From Mesorhizobium qingshengii (GTDB lineage Bacteria > Pseudomonadota > Alphaproteobacteria > Rhizobiales > Rhizobiaceae): 64,000 nt of DNA. Each line of letters begins with the position of its first letter. Positions within the stretch are counted from its first letter, which is position 1. This document shows, piece by piece, positions 1-9,290 of this stretch. The position numbers and the translations under genes are program-made. The stretch covers positions 400,682 through 464,681 of the forward strand of contig NZ_FMXM01000004.1 in the NCBI RefSeq assembly GCF_900103325.1, given 5' to 3'. Under the pieces are notes generated by a model. That model was not told where the DNA came from. It worked only from the letters and a program-made list of their open reading frames with translations, and did no database searches.

Positions 1-10
1 GACGGGCGGC

Positions 11-961
11 ATGACCCTGGCAGCCCGCCTCCTGTCTCTTGGACGAAGCGTCGGTTTCGCCGTCGTGCTGCTGGTGATCCTGCTCGCGGTCAATCTCATT
101 CTCAGTCCGGGGCGGTTCCAGCCGGGCTCCTGGGGCGCGCTGGTCGGACTGGCCGCGCCTCTTATCGGCGCGGCCATCGCGTCGACCCCGGTGATCCTTG
201 CCGGGCGTGGCGGCATCGACATTTCGGTCGGACCGCTGATGGGCTTCGTCAATGCTTTTGCGATCCAGGTGCTGTTCCTTGGCGCCGGCATCTCGTCGCC
301 CCTGGTGCTCGTTCCGGCAACGCTGCTCGTTGGCGCGCTGGTGGGCGCGGCGAATGGTTTCCTGGCGACCGTCGTGCGCATCCAGCCGATCGTCGCCACG
401 CTTGGCACCTATCTGATCCTCACCGGCGTCACGCTGACGATCCTGCCGGCGCCGATCGGCCCGGCGCCGGCCTGGCTCAAGGCGCTGTCCGGCCCGCTGT
501 CGCTGCTGCCGCTGGCGGCGATGTTCATTGCCTGGTGGCTGGTGCGGCGCACTCCCTACTACGACCAGCTGATGGCGGTCGGCAGCGACGACCGCGCCGC
601 CTACACCGCCGGTGTCGATGTCACGCGTGTGCGCTTCATCGCCTATGTCATGACCGGCATCTTTAGCGGATGCGCCGGGCTGATGCTGACGGCGCTGATC
701 GGCTCCGCCGATCCCAATATCGGGCCGACCTACACGCTGATCGCCATCGCCGCCGTCGCGCTTGGCGGCGTCAGCCTGGCCGGTGGTCGCGGCGGTGTCG
801 CGGGCGCGGCGATCGGCGCCATCGACATCTTCCTGCTGCAAAGCGTGCTGACGACGTTCAACGTTTCGACCTTCGTGCTGCAGATCGCCTATGGCGCCAT
901 ACTGGTGCTGGCGGTGATGCTGACCGCGCTGCAGGAACGTTTTGCCATGAGGGGACGCTGA
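11..961 (+). CDS. Sugar-type ABC transporter permease (RbsC/AraH family)
   Basis: Inner-membrane channel subunit of a carbohydrate importer. The 316-residue protein is almost wholly hydrophobic, with the family signature GGIDISVGPLMGF near residue 68 and the conserved NGFLATVVRIQPIVATLGT stretch near residue 120. Length fits single-domain permeases of this family. The first ATG at 11 follows a GGCGG-like ribosome site and sits at the left window edge, so the ATPase and binding protein of this importer are probably just outside. It is followed after one base by a second permease, so the channel is probably a heterodimer. The substrate cannot be read from the sequence. Confidence 0.88.
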   Translation: MTLAARLLSLGRSVGFAVVLLVILLAVNLILSPGRFQPGSWGALVGLAAPLIGAAIASTPVILAGRGGIDISVGPLMGFVNAFAIQVLFLGAGISSPLVLVPATLLVGALVGAANGFLATVVRIQPIVATLGTYLILTGVTLTILPAPIGPAPAWLKALSGPLSLLPLAAMFIAWWLVRRTPYYDQLMAVGSDDRAAYTAGVDVTRVRFIAYVMTGIFSGCAGLMLTALIGSADPNIGPTYTLIAIAAVALGGVSLAGGRGGVAGAAIGAIDIFLLQSVLTTFNVSTFVLQIAYGAILVLAVMLTALQERFAMRGR

Positions 962-962
962 C

Positions 963-1934
963 ATGGCCACTGGGCGAAACCTGTTCGCGACAACCAATGC
1001 CCGCGTCGTCGGTGCTTTCTTTGTCGCCGCCGTTCTGCATCTCGCCGGCACAGTCCTCATCCCCGGCTACTCCTCGCCATTCGCCGTGCGCGCCATGCTG
1101 GTGCTCGCCTCGCTGCTGGCGGTCGCCTCGATCGGGCAGACGCTGGTCGTCATCATGGGCGGCATCGACCTGTCCATCCCCTTCGTCATCGGTTTCGCCA
1201 ATGTCGTGGCGGCGCAGCTCTACGGCGATGGCTGGAACTTTTTTCTCGTCTGCGGCCTCGTCGGGGTGCTGGCACTCGTCATCGGTGGGCTGAACGGGTT
1301 GATCTCGCGCAGCCTCGACATCCAGCCGCTCATCGTCACGCTCGGCATCGGCATGGTCGTGCAAGGGCTGGTGCTTTTATGGACAGCCGGCTTCCCGTCC
1401 GGCTCCGCGCCGCAAGCGGTTTCCAACTTCGTGTCGATCGGTGGATCGGCTGGGCCGCTGCCGGTTCCATGGCTGGTGCCGAGCCTGGTCGTGCTGGCGG
1501 CGCTCGTCGTCCTGGTGCTGGAGCGGACGCCCTATGGGCGTCGGCTCTATGCGCTGGGCAGCAATCCGGGCGCGGCACCGCTGGCACTGATCGACCCGGT
1601 TCGCATGTGGGTCATCACCTATGCGGCGAGCGCCTTCTTCGCCGCGGTCGCGGGCGTACTGCTGCTCGGCTTCACCGGTTCGGCCTATGGTGATGTCGGC
1701 CAGCCCTATCTGTTCCAGACCATCGCGGCGGTCGTCGTCGGTGGTGCGGCGCTGGTCGGTGGCCGTGGCAGCTATCTCGGCACGATCGCCGGCGTGCTGG
1801 TGCTGACGGAAATCAACACGCTGCTGATCGGCCTCGGCTTCCAGCCTTCAGCGGTTCAGGCGGCACTCGGCTTCATCATCGTGCTGCTGGTCTCGCTCTA
1901 TGGCCGCGAACGGCACGTCTCGACGACGATCTGA
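963..1934 (+). CDS. Sugar-type ABC transporter permease (RbsC/AraH family), second subunit
   Basis: Second permease of the importer, 323 residues, with the same fold as its upstream neighbour. The signature GGIDLSIPFVIGF is near residue 61 and LDIQPLIVTLGIGMV near residue 120. Only one base separates it from the preceding stop, so the two are translationally coupled. It probably pairs with the upstream subunit. The next gene is convergent on the minus strand, so this is the last gene of its operon. Confidence 0.88.
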   Translation: MATGRNLFATTNARVVGAFFVAAVLHLAGTVLIPGYSSPFAVRAMLVLASLLAVASIGQTLVVIMGGIDLSIPFVIGFANVVAAQLYGDGWNFFLVCGLVGVLALVIGGLNGLISRSLDIQPLIVTLGIGMVVQGLVLLWTAGFPSGSAPQAVSNFVSIGGSAGPLPVPWLVPSLVVLAALVVLVLERTPYGRRLYALGSNPGAAPLALIDPVRMWVITYAASAFFAAVAGVLLLGFTGSAYGDVGQPYLFQTIAAVVVGGAALVGGRGSYLGTIAGVLVLTEINTLLIGLGFQPSAVQAALGFIIVLLVSLYGRERHVSTTI

Positions 1935-1955
1935 CGCAATGCCAAGGGGACCCGC

Positions 1956-2795
1956 CTATTCGAGCCGCCACAGCTTGCGGGCATTCGCGGACAGGAGCCC
2001 GTCACGTTCCGAAACGCTGCAGCCCGAAAGCAGCGCATGGGTCGCCGCCACCCAGGTCGAGAGCCCGCCGCCGAGCGTGCAGACCGGCCAGTCGCTGCCC
2101 CAGACAACACGGTCCCAGCCGAACACACCGATTGTGTGCTCGACATAAGGCCGCAACGTCTCGGCCGTCCAGCTGCCGGGGTCGGCATAGGCGACGACAC
2201 CGGAAATCTTGGCCATGACATTCGGACGCCGCGCGATCTCGCTCATATGTTCGCGCCAAGGGTGCTCGGCTCCGCCCTTGATGTCGGGGACGCCGCAATG
2301 GTCGAGGACGAACTTTGCATCGGGCGCGAGGTCGGCAAGCGCTGTCGCCTTGGGAATCTGGTGCGGCAGCACGACGAGATCGAAGGTCAGGCCGGTGCCG
2401 CCAAGCCGCTTGATGTTGTCTCGAAACTGCGCGCCTTCCGAGAGATCGTCGGGCACGACATGGAGAACGCGGCGGAAACCCTTGACGAAGGGATTTGCTC
2501 GTTGACGTTCGAGATAGGCCGCAAAATCCGTCTCTTCCGGCCGGCAGGAGGCGATCGCCCCGGCCAGCATGCTGCCGGGTTGCCGCGACAGCCCTTCGAC
2601 CCGAGCGGTCTCTGCCTCGATGTCGGCTGGATCGACATCGACTTCCATGTGCAGCACGCGCTCGACGCCGACACGCTGCGCCTCGACAGCGTATTCCTCG
2701 TAGGAGAAATCGCGATTGAGCGCCGGCACGCCGGCGAGCCAGGGATAGCGCAAGGCCGAGCGATCGATGAGATGCAGATGGGTGTCGATGATCAT
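1956..2795 (-). CDS. Amidohydrolase-family lactonase (COG3618, L-fuconolactonase-like)
   Basis: Predicted metal-dependent TIM-barrel hydrolase of 279 residues. It shows the N-terminal metal motif DTHLHL (His6 and His8), a central DHCGVPD and a C-terminal WGSDWPVC with the catalytic-type aspartate. These are typical of the COG3618 group, whose characterised members hydrolyse sugar lactones such as L-fucono- or L-rhamnono-lactone. It lies 49 bp downstream of the IclR gene on the same strand, probably in one operon. The divergent operon carries an enolase-type acid dehydratase and a mutarotase-like protein, which supports lactone hydrolysis in sugar oxidation. The exact substrate is inferred. 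Confidence 0.82.
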   Translation of the reverse strand: MIIDTHLHLIDRSALRYPWLAGVPALNRDFSYEEYAVEAQRVGVERVLHMEVDVDPADIEAETARVEGLSRQPGSMLAGAIASCRPEETDFAAYLERQRANPFVKGFRRVLHVVPDDLSEGAQFRDNIKRLGGTGLTFDLVVLPHQIPKATALADLAPDAKFVLDHCGVPDIKGGAEHPWREHMSEIARRPNVMAKISGVVAYADPGSWTAETLRPYVEHTIGVFGWDRVVWGSDWPVCTLGGGLSTWVAATHALLSGCSVSERDGLLSANARKLWRLE

Positions 2796-2844
2796 GGTGG
2801 CTCCCTCCTTCTTGGCTTTTCAGATCATCTCACGGAGGAATTCT

Positions 2845-3642
2845 TCATTCAAATAAGAATGTCGACGAGCCGACCGCCGACCCGGCCAGCCGCGACAACT
2901 TGTCAGCCGTGGCCAGCAGCAGTTCGATCGTCCTGGTGATGTCGGGCGCGGAAGGCGCATTGACGACAGTGATGTAGGGAATCGACAGCGCAGCGATCGC
3001 CTTGCCGTCGGAACTGCGCACCGGCGCCGACAGGTTGAAGACGCCGGCGGTCTGCATCGAGGCCATCATCTCGTAGCCACGATCGCGGATCTGGTCGAGA
3101 CGGGTGAAGAATTCGGCCGATTGCGCCGTCTTGTCGGTGCTGCGGACATGCTCGGAAATCATCATCTGCCGCTCTTCGGGCGAACGGAAGGCGAGCAGGA
3201 CATGTCCCGAGCCGGTGTCGAACAGGCTGATATGCGAGCCGACCCGGATCGATATGCCCCAGTAGTTCGGCGCTTCCTGCTGAGCGATCACGACGGCGGA
3301 ACCGCGATCAAAAACAACAAGTTGGTTGGCCTGCTGTGATGTCTCGGCCAGCTCGCGCATCAGCGGCGTGGCGTAGGAAACGAGGCGGCGCACCGGGGCA
3401 TGCAATTGCGCCAGGCCGAACAGCTTGAGCGTCAGCGAATAGCGGTCTCCATCCAGCCGCGTGACGTAGCCGCGCCGTACCAGCCGGTCGAGCATGCGAT
3501 AGAATTCGTTCGGGCTGCGGTCGAGTTTCTTGGCGATTTCCGCCTGCGTCAGGCCGCCGTCGACGCCTGCCAGCAGTTCAAGGATGTCGAGCCCCTTGTC
3601 GAGCGCCGGCGCGCGATAGCGCTCGTCTTCGCTGTCGTCCAT
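2845..3642 (-). CDS. IclR-family transcriptional regulator
   Basis: 265 residues. The N-terminal winged helix is seen as LDKGLDILELLAG followed by LTQAEIAKKLDRSPNEFYRM; the C-terminal effector domain carries IRVGSHISLFDTGSGHVLLAF. The open frame extends upstream to 4407, but that part overlaps the divergent binding-protein gene. The ATG at 3642 gives the usual IclR length and start. It is divergent from the importer operon beginning at 3811 and is its likely local regulator, probably responding to the sugar or sugar acid handled there. Confidence 0.88.
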   Translation of the reverse strand: MDDSEDERYRAPALDKGLDILELLAGVDGGLTQAEIAKKLDRSPNEFYRMLDRLVRRGYVTRLDGDRYSLTLKLFGLAQLHAPVRRLVSYATPLMRELAETSQQANQLVVFDRGSAVVIAQQEAPNYWGISIRVGSHISLFDTGSGHVLLAFRSPEERQMMISEHVRSTDKTAQSAEFFTRLDQIRDRGYEMMASMQTAGVFNLSAPVRSSDGKAIAALSIPYITVVNAPSAPDITRTIELLLATADKLSRLAGSAVGSSTFLFE

Positions 3643-3669
3643 GGCTCTTCCCTCCAGTGAATTCTGTCC

Positions 3670-3746
3670 TTCATATACGCAGGAATGTGACCAGCGGAAA
3701 CAAATTTCGCCTTGACGTATCCATGAATGTTTTGTTTGTATATGAA
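3670..3746. promoter_or_regulatory. Divergent promoter region with inverted GTATATGAA sites
   Basis: TTCATATAC at 3670-3678 and GTATATGAA at 3738-3746 are exact inverted copies placed symmetrically between the IclR gene (start 3642) and the binding-protein gene (start 3811). Extra GAATG repeats occur at both. A TTGACG hexamer at 3712-3717 could be a -35 element for the rightward operon. The IclR protein is the obvious candidate to bind here; this is inference. Confidence 0.4.
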
Positions 3747-3810
3747 TGTAGCACTTCTTGTCATCAGACGAGTTGCGGTCGCCGCTGAGGCGCACCAAGG
3801 GAGGATACCA

Positions 3811-5130
3811 ATGAACAGACTGCTTTCCGGCGTATCGGCCGGCGCATTGTTGCTTGCATTCGGTGCAGGCACTGCCCTTGCCGGCGACCTGCCCGGCAAG
3901 TTCGAAGGCGTCACCATCGATGCCAAGCTGATCGGCGGCCAGCAATATGAAAAGCTCTACGAGCGGATTCCCGAATGGGAGAAGCTGACCGGCGCCAAGG
4001 TCAACATCCTGACCAAGAAGAACGGCTTCGATATCGACAAGGAGCTCAAGTCCGACATCGCCTCGGGCAGCACCAACTGGTGCGTCGGCTGGAACCATTC
4101 GTCGTTCGCGCCGCAATATACGAGCCTCTACACCGACCTCGGCAAGCTGCTGCCCAAGTCGGAGATCGACGCCTTCGTGCCTTCGACGATCAAGGCGGCG
4201 ACCATCGACGGCAAGCTGGAGATGCTGCCGCGCGCGCAGTTCGACGTTTCGGCGCTCTACTACCAGAAGAGCCTGTACGAGAACGCCGACAACAAGACCA
4301 AGTTTAAGGCGAAATACGGCTATGACCTGGTGCCGCCGGACACCTGGAAGGAAGTCACCGACCAGGCCGAGTTCTTCGCCAACCCGCCCAATTTCTACGG
4401 CACGCAATTCGCCGGCAAGGAAGAGGCAATCAACGGCCGCTTCTACGAGATGGTGGTCGCCGAGGGCGGCGAGTATCTCGACAAGGACGGCAAGCCGGTC
4501 TTCAACTCAGAGGCCGGCATCAGGGCGCTCGACTGGTTCGTCAATCTCTACAAGGCCAAGGCCGTGCCGGCCGGAACGACCAACTATCTCTGGGACGATC
4601 TCGGCCAGGGCTTTGCCTCCGGCACCGTCGCCATCAATCTCGACTGGCCGGGCTGGGCCGGCTTCTTCAACGATCCGAAGTCGTCCAAGGTCGCCGGCAA
4701 TGTCGGCGTCAAGGTTGCGCCGAAGGGCTCGTCGGGCAAGCGCACCGGCTGGTCCGGTTTCCACGGCTTCTCGGTGACCGAGAACTGCCCGAACAAGGAG
4801 GCCGCAGCCTCGCTGGTATGGTGGCTGACCAACGAGGACAGCCAGAAGCTCGAGGCTGCCGCAGGCCCGTTGCCGACCCGCACGGCGGTCTGGGACTGGG
4901 ACCTGCAGCAGGCAGCCAACGATCCTTACAAGAAGGAAGTGCTGGCGGCTTTCCAGGAAGAGGCAAAGAGCGCCTTCGCCGTACCGCAGACCCCGTCGTG
5001 GATCGAGATCTCGAACGCCGTCTATCCCGAACTGCAGGCGGCGATCCTCGGCGACAAGACGTCCAAGCAGGCCCTGGATGAAGCCGCGGCCAAGGCGACG
5101 CAGATCCTCCAGGACGCCGGCAAGCTCTAG
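3811..5130 (+). CDS. ABC transporter sugar-binding protein (family 1 extracellular solute-binding)
   Basis: Periplasmic binding protein of 439 residues. A clear Sec signal peptide (MNRLLSGVSAGALLLAFGAG, cleaved after TALA) is followed by a family 1 domain containing FDVSALYYQKSLYEN and the hinge-region GTVAINLDWPGWAGFF. The ATG at 3811 is preceded by GGGAGG with six bases spacing; the frame is open further upstream but without signal-peptide features. It heads the operon that continues with permeases at 5295 and 6194 and an ATPase at 7065. A strong hairpin in the gap after it probably gives it higher expression than the permeases. Confidence 0.92.
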   Translation: MNRLLSGVSAGALLLAFGAGTALAGDLPGKFEGVTIDAKLIGGQQYEKLYERIPEWEKLTGAKVNILTKKNGFDIDKELKSDIASGSTNWCVGWNHSSFAPQYTSLYTDLGKLLPKSEIDAFVPSTIKAATIDGKLEMLPRAQFDVSALYYQKSLYENADNKTKFKAKYGYDLVPPDTWKEVTDQAEFFANPPNFYGTQFAGKEEAINGRFYEMVVAEGGEYLDKDGKPVFNSEAGIRALDWFVNLYKAKAVPAGTTNYLWDDLGQGFASGTVAINLDWPGWAGFFNDPKSSKVAGNVGVKVAPKGSSGKRTGWSGFHGFSVTENCPNKEAAASLVWWLTNEDSQKLEAAAGPLPTRTAVWDWDLQQAANDPYKKEVLAAFQEEAKSAFAVPQTPSWIEISNAVYPELQAAILGDKTSKQALDEAAAKATQILQDAGKL

Positions 5131-5147
5131 CAAACGCTCCCAAGGCT

Positions 5148-5176
5148 GCCTCCCCCGTCAGGAAGATGGGGGAGGC
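5148..5176 (+). other. Intercistronic hairpin after binding-protein gene
   Basis: GCCTCCCCC at 5148-5156 pairs perfectly with GGGGGAGGC at 5168-5176 around an 11-base loop. It lies 18 bp after the binding-protein stop and has no T-run, so it looks like an mRNA-stabilising or attenuating hairpin, not a simple terminator. The rest of the gap to 5295 shows nothing else. Confidence 0.6.
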
Positions 5177-5294
5177 GATCGCGCCTTTCCGGGCGAAGCC
5201 GCGGGCCGATCCATGATGGCCCTTCCGCCACCCGCCGTGGGCTTCGGCGTGGAAGAGGCACCGACAGCCGCATGCAACACCACACAGGACCTCA

Positions 5295-6191
5295 ATGAAG
5301 GGCTTCAAGCCATCCGCGCCATTCCTGTTGCTGCTTCCGGCGATGATCGTGCTGGCGGCGGTCGTCGTCGTGCCACTGCTTCTGTCGCTCTATTCCAGCT
5401 TCACGCCATTCCGCCTGACCAAGCCCGAGACATTTTACGTCTTCATCGGCATCCGGAACTATCTTTCGATCCTCTCCAACACCGATTTCTGGTGGGCGTT
5501 CGGCCGCACTGTTCTGCTGCTGACAATCGCGCTCAATCTCGAAATGCTGCTCGGCCTTGGCCTGGCGATGCTGGTCGAGAAAGCGACACGCGGCCAGCGC
5601 ATCCTGCGCACGCTGATGATGTTCCCGATGATGTTCTCGCCGATCCTCGTCGGCTTCCAGTTCAAGTTCATGTTCAACGACAATATCGGCCTGGTGAACA
5701 ATGCCCTGCAGTCGCTCGGCATCACGCAGGACGCCATTCCATGGCTGATCCAAGGCCATCTCGCCTTCATCGCCATTTCGATCGCCGAGATCTGGTCGTC
5801 GACGGCGATCTTCGCCATCCTGATCCTCGCCGGCCTGCTGGCCATGCCCAAGGAGCCGATCGAGGCGGCGCGGGTCGACGGCTGCACGCCGTGGCAGACA
5901 TTTCGCTATGTGACGTGGCCCTTCGTCATGCCTTTCGCCTACATTGCCATGACCATCCGCTCGCTCGACGTCGCGCGCGCCTATGACATCGTCAAGATCA
6001 TGACCGACGGCGGACCGGCGGGTCGCACCGAGCTGTTGTGGACGCTGGTGGCGCGCACCGCCTACAGCGACGGGCGCATGGGCATGGCCAACGCCATGGC
6101 CTATTTCTCGATCCTGCTGTCGATCGCCTTCACCGTCTACTTCTTCAACAAGCTCGCCGCGGCACGCACGCAGATCGGTGCGGAGTGGTGA
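5295..6191 (+). CDS. ABC transporter permease (MalF/UgpA type)
   Basis: 298-residue inner-membrane permease with six predicted helices. It carries the ATPase-docking EAA loop near residue 196 (EAARVDGCTPWQTFRYVTWP), typical of binding-protein-dependent sugar importers of the CUT1 class. It has a matching partner three bases downstream and belongs to the operon starting at 3811. The start codon follows an AGGA-like ribosome site. Confidence 0.9.
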   Translation: MKGFKPSAPFLLLLPAMIVLAAVVVVPLLLSLYSSFTPFRLTKPETFYVFIGIRNYLSILSNTDFWWAFGRTVLLLTIALNLEMLLGLGLAMLVEKATRGQRILRTLMMFPMMFSPILVGFQFKFMFNDNIGLVNNALQSLGITQDAIPWLIQGHLAFIAISIAEIWSSTAIFAILILAGLLAMPKEPIEAARVDGCTPWQTFRYVTWPFVMPFAYIAMTIRSLDVARAYDIVKIMTDGGPAGRTELLWTLVARTAYSDGRMGMANAMAYFSILLSIAFTVYFFNKLAAARTQIGAEW

Positions 6192-6193
6192 GA

Positions 6194-7060
6194 ATGGACG
6201 AGAATTCTTCCGCCCGCCTCAAGCGTCGGTTGCTGGGCATCATCTATCGCATCGGCCTGTTCCTGGCGATGCTGACGATCTGCCTGCCGGGCCTGTGGAT
6301 CGTCATCTCGTCGCTGCGGCCGACCGTCGAGATCATGGCCAAGCCGCCGGTGTGGGTCCCGCAGGAGATCTCGCTCGACGCCTATGTCGCCATGTTCAGC
6401 GGCATCGGCAAGGGTGGCATCCCGGTGATCGAATACTTCCGCAACTCGCTGATCATCTCAGTCACCTCGACGATCATCGCGGTCGCCATCGGCATGGCCG
6501 GCGGCTACGCCTTCGCGCGCTACCGCTTCCGCGGCAAATCCAGCGTGTTCCTTGGCCTGATGCTGACGCGCACGGTGCCCGGCATCGCGCTGTCGCTGCC
6601 GCTGTTCTTCCTCTATGTGCGACTCGGCATCATCGACACCCATTTCGGGCTGATCCTTGCCTATGTCGCGCTCAACGTGCCGTTCACGATCTGGCTGATC
6701 GACGGTTTCTTCCGCCAGGTGCCGAAGGATCTCGCGGAGGCGGCACAGATCGATGGCTGCACGCGCTGGCAGGCCTTCTGGCAGGTCGAGTTCCCGCTCG
6801 CCGGGCCGGGCATCGCGTCCGCCGCCATCTTCGCCTTCCTGACCTGCTGGAACGAGTTCGCGCTGGCCTCGCAACTGACCCGCTCGGTGAGCGCCAAGAC
6901 GCTGCCGGTCGGCCTGCTCGACTACACGGCCGAGTTCACCATAGACTGGCGCGGCATGTGCGCGCTCGCCGTGGTGATGATCATTCCGGCGCTCACCCTC
7001 ACCTACATCGTCCAGAAACACCTTGTCGGCGGCCTGACCTCCGGCGCGGTGAAAGGCTGA
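6194..7060 (+). CDS. ABC transporter permease (MalG/UgpE type)
   Basis: 288-residue partner permease. The EAA loop is AEAAQIDGCTRWQAFWQVEF near residue 185, and FAFLTCWNEFALASQL follows, as in MalG-type subunits. The ATG at 6194 lies two bases after the stop of the first permease, which decides the start; the frame is open far upstream only as a shadow of that gene. Part of the CUT1-class importer. Confidence 0.9.
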   Translation: MDENSSARLKRRLLGIIYRIGLFLAMLTICLPGLWIVISSLRPTVEIMAKPPVWVPQEISLDAYVAMFSGIGKGGIPVIEYFRNSLIISVTSTIIAVAIGMAGGYAFARYRFRGKSSVFLGLMLTRTVPGIALSLPLFFLYVRLGIIDTHFGLILAYVALNVPFTIWLIDGFFRQVPKDLAEAAQIDGCTRWQAFWQVEFPLAGPGIASAAIFAFLTCWNEFALASQLTRSVSAKTLPVGLLDYTAEFTIDWRGMCALAVVMIIPALTLTYIVQKHLVGGLTSGAVKG

Positions 7061-7064
7061 TCCA

Positions 7065-8162
7065 ATGGCAACCGTTACCCTCACCAAGCTGACCAAGCGC
7101 TATGGCAATATCGGGATCGTGCACGGCATCGATCTCGACATCGCCGACCGCGAGTTCATCGCGCTGGTCGGCCCCTCCGGCTGCGGCAAGTCGACGACGC
7201 TGCGCATGATCGCCGGGTTGGAAGAGATCAGCGCCGGATCGATCGAGATCGGCGGACGCGTCGTCAACGATCTGCCCCCGCGCTCGCGCAACATCTCGAT
7301 GGTGTTCCAGTCCTACGCGCTCTATCCGCATATGACGGTGCGCGAGAATCTCGGCTTCTCCCTGAAGATCGCCGGTGCCGCCAAGGAAGACATGGACCGC
7401 CGTGTTGCAGAGGCCTCGGCCATCCTCGGCCTCGACACGCTGCTGGACCGCCGCCCGTCGCAACTGTCCGGCGGCCAGCGTCAGCGTGTTGCCATGGGCC
7501 GCGCCATCGTGCGCGACCCCGACGTGTTTCTGTTCGACGAGCCGCTTTCCAACCTCGATGCCAAGCTGCGCACGCAGATGCGCACCGAGATCAAGAAACT
7601 GCATGCCAAGGTGCAGTCGACGGTGATCTATGTCACCCATGACCAGGTCGAGGCGATGACGCTTGCCGACCGCATCGTCATCATGCGCGACGGCCATATC
7701 GAACAGGTCGGCACGCCCGACGAGGTTTTCCGGCGTCCGGCGACGCGCTTCGTTGCCGGCTTCATCGGCTCGCCACCAATGAACCTGCATGAAGCGACGA
7801 TCGACGACGGCCAGATGGTTTTCGCCAGCGGCGAAAAACTGCCTTTGCCCGGTCAGTTCAAGGCCAATGTCGCCACCGGCGACAAGGTGGTGTTCGGGCT
7901 GCGGCCGGACGACATCTACCCGACCGGCCATGGCATCAGCTCCGGGGGTGCGGCCGACGTTCACCAGATCGAGCTGCCGATAACGGTCACCGAACCGCTC
8001 GGCAACGAGACGCTGGTGTTCGTCGAGTTCAACGGCACGGACTGGGTGTCGCGCATGCTGAACCCGCGACCGCTCAGGTCGGGCGAGCGGGTCGCCATGA
8101 GCCTCGACATGTCGCAGGCGCATCTGTTTGCCGCCGACACCGGAAAGACATTGCGGAGCTGA
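7065..8162 (+). CDS. ABC transporter ATP-binding protein (UgpC/MalK family)
   Basis: 365-residue cytoplasmic ATPase. Walker A is GPSGCGKST near residue 37, the Q-loop is FQSYALYPHM, the signature is LSGGQRQRVAMGRA and Walker B is VFLFDEPLSNLDAKLR, with switch histidine in YVTHDQ. A C-terminal TOBE/OB regulatory domain of about 120 residues follows (VVFGLRPDDIYP), as in MalK. It energises the two preceding permeases; the start is four bases after the previous stop. Confidence 0.94.
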   Translation: MATVTLTKLTKRYGNIGIVHGIDLDIADREFIALVGPSGCGKSTTLRMIAGLEEISAGSIEIGGRVVNDLPPRSRNISMVFQSYALYPHMTVRENLGFSLKIAGAAKEDMDRRVAEASAILGLDTLLDRRPSQLSGGQRQRVAMGRAIVRDPDVFLFDEPLSNLDAKLRTQMRTEIKKLHAKVQSTVIYVTHDQVEAMTLADRIVIMRDGHIEQVGTPDEVFRRPATRFVAGFIGSPPMNLHEATIDDGQMVFASGEKLPLPGQFKANVATGDKVVFGLRPDDIYPTGHGISSGGAADVHQIELPITVTEPLGNETLVFVEFNGTDWVSRMLNPRPLRSGERVAMSLDMSQAHLFAADTGKTLRS

Positions 8163-8167
8163 CCGAC

Positions 8168-9280
8168 ATGGCTAGAATCGAGAAAGTCGAACTGCGGATG
8201 GTGGACCTTGTGCCCAAGGTCAAGCGCACCGATGCGATCCAGAGTTTCGTCAGCCAAGAAACGCCGATCGTGACGATCACCGATTCCGACGGTGCGGTCG
8301 GCACCGGCTACAGCTACACGATCGGCACCGGCGGCTCGTCGGTGATGCGGCTCCTGTCCGACCATCTTGTGCCGCGCCTGATCGGCCGCGACCCCGACAT
8401 GATCGAGGCGATCTGGCACGATCTCGAATTCGCAACGCATGCCACCACGATCGGCGCGATCACGGCCATAGCGATCGCTGCGATCGACACGGCGCTGTGG
8501 GACCTGCGGGCGAAGAAACAGAACCTGCCTTTGTGGAAACTGGCCGGCGGCGCCAAGGACCGCTGCCCGCTCTATACGACCGAGGGCGGCTGGCTGCACA
8601 TTGAGACACAAGCTCTGGTCGACGATGCGCTGGCCGCCAAGGCGAAGGGCTTTCGCGGCTCGAAGGTGAAGATCGGCAAGCCGCATGGCGCGGAGGATTT
8701 TGCGCGGCTGTCGGCGGTGCGCAAGGCGGTTGGCGACGGCTACGAGATCATGACCGACGCCAATCAGGGCTTCTCGGTCGACGAGGCGATCCGGCGCGCG
8801 GCAAGGCTGCGCGAGCTTGACCTCGCCTGGATCGAGGAGCCGCTGCCAGCCGACGACATTGACGGGCATATACGGCTGTCAAATTCGACGCCGACGCCGA
8901 TCGCCATCGGCGAGTCGCTCTATTCCATCCGCCATTTCCGCGAATACATGCAGAAAGGTGCCTGCTCGATCGTCCAGGTCGATGTCGGCCGAATCGGCGG
9001 CATCACGCCCTGGCTCAAGATTGCCCATGCGGCGGAGGCGTTCGACATTCCGGTCTGCCCGCATTTCCTGATGGAACTGCATGTCAGCCTGACCTGCGCT
9101 GTTCAGAACGGCAGATATGTCGAGTACATTCCGCAGCTCGACCAGTTGACCGGCAAGCACATGCGCATCGAGGATGGCCAAGCGCTGGCGCCCGACGAAC
9201 CGGGCATCGGCATCGACTGGGACTGGGACGCGGTCAAGGCCATGAGCATCGCCGAATTCACCTCAGCGATCTCGAAATAG
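8168..9280 (+). CDS. Mandelate racemase subgroup enolase-superfamily enzyme, probable sugar-acid dehydratase
   Basis: 370 residues. The residues that define the mandelate-racemase subgroup are all present at a constant +2 offset from mandelate racemase numbering: Lys166 and Lys168 (SKVKIG), metal ligands Asp197, Glu223 and Glu249, and the His299-Asp272 dyad (VDVGRIGG, CPHF). The subgroup mostly contains acid-sugar dehydratases that remove water from an aldonate to give a 2-keto-3-deoxy acid. The operon (sugar importer, mutarotase-like protein, Gfo/Idh oxidoreductase) and the nearby lactonase agree with that. The actual substrate (fuconate, rhamnonate or another) is not determined. Confidence 0.85.
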   Translation: MARIEKVELRMVDLVPKVKRTDAIQSFVSQETPIVTITDSDGAVGTGYSYTIGTGGSSVMRLLSDHLVPRLIGRDPDMIEAIWHDLEFATHATTIGAITAIAIAAIDTALWDLRAKKQNLPLWKLAGGAKDRCPLYTTEGGWLHIETQALVDDALAAKAKGFRGSKVKIGKPHGAEDFARLSAVRKAVGDGYEIMTDANQGFSVDEAIRRAARLRELDLAWIEEPLPADDIDGHIRLSNSTPTPIAIGESLYSIRHFREYMQKGACSIVQVDVGRIGGITPWLKIAHAAEAFDIPVCPHFLMELHVSLTCAVQNGRYVEYIPQLDQLTGKHMRIEDGQALAPDEPGIGIDWDWDAVKAMSIAEFTSAISK

Positions 9281-9290
9281 GGAGACTGGC

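Noticed and set aside
2037..2939. 300-codon plus-strand open frame
   Set aside because: Antisense to the lactonase-type amidohydrolase, which has clear metal-site motifs on the minus strand.
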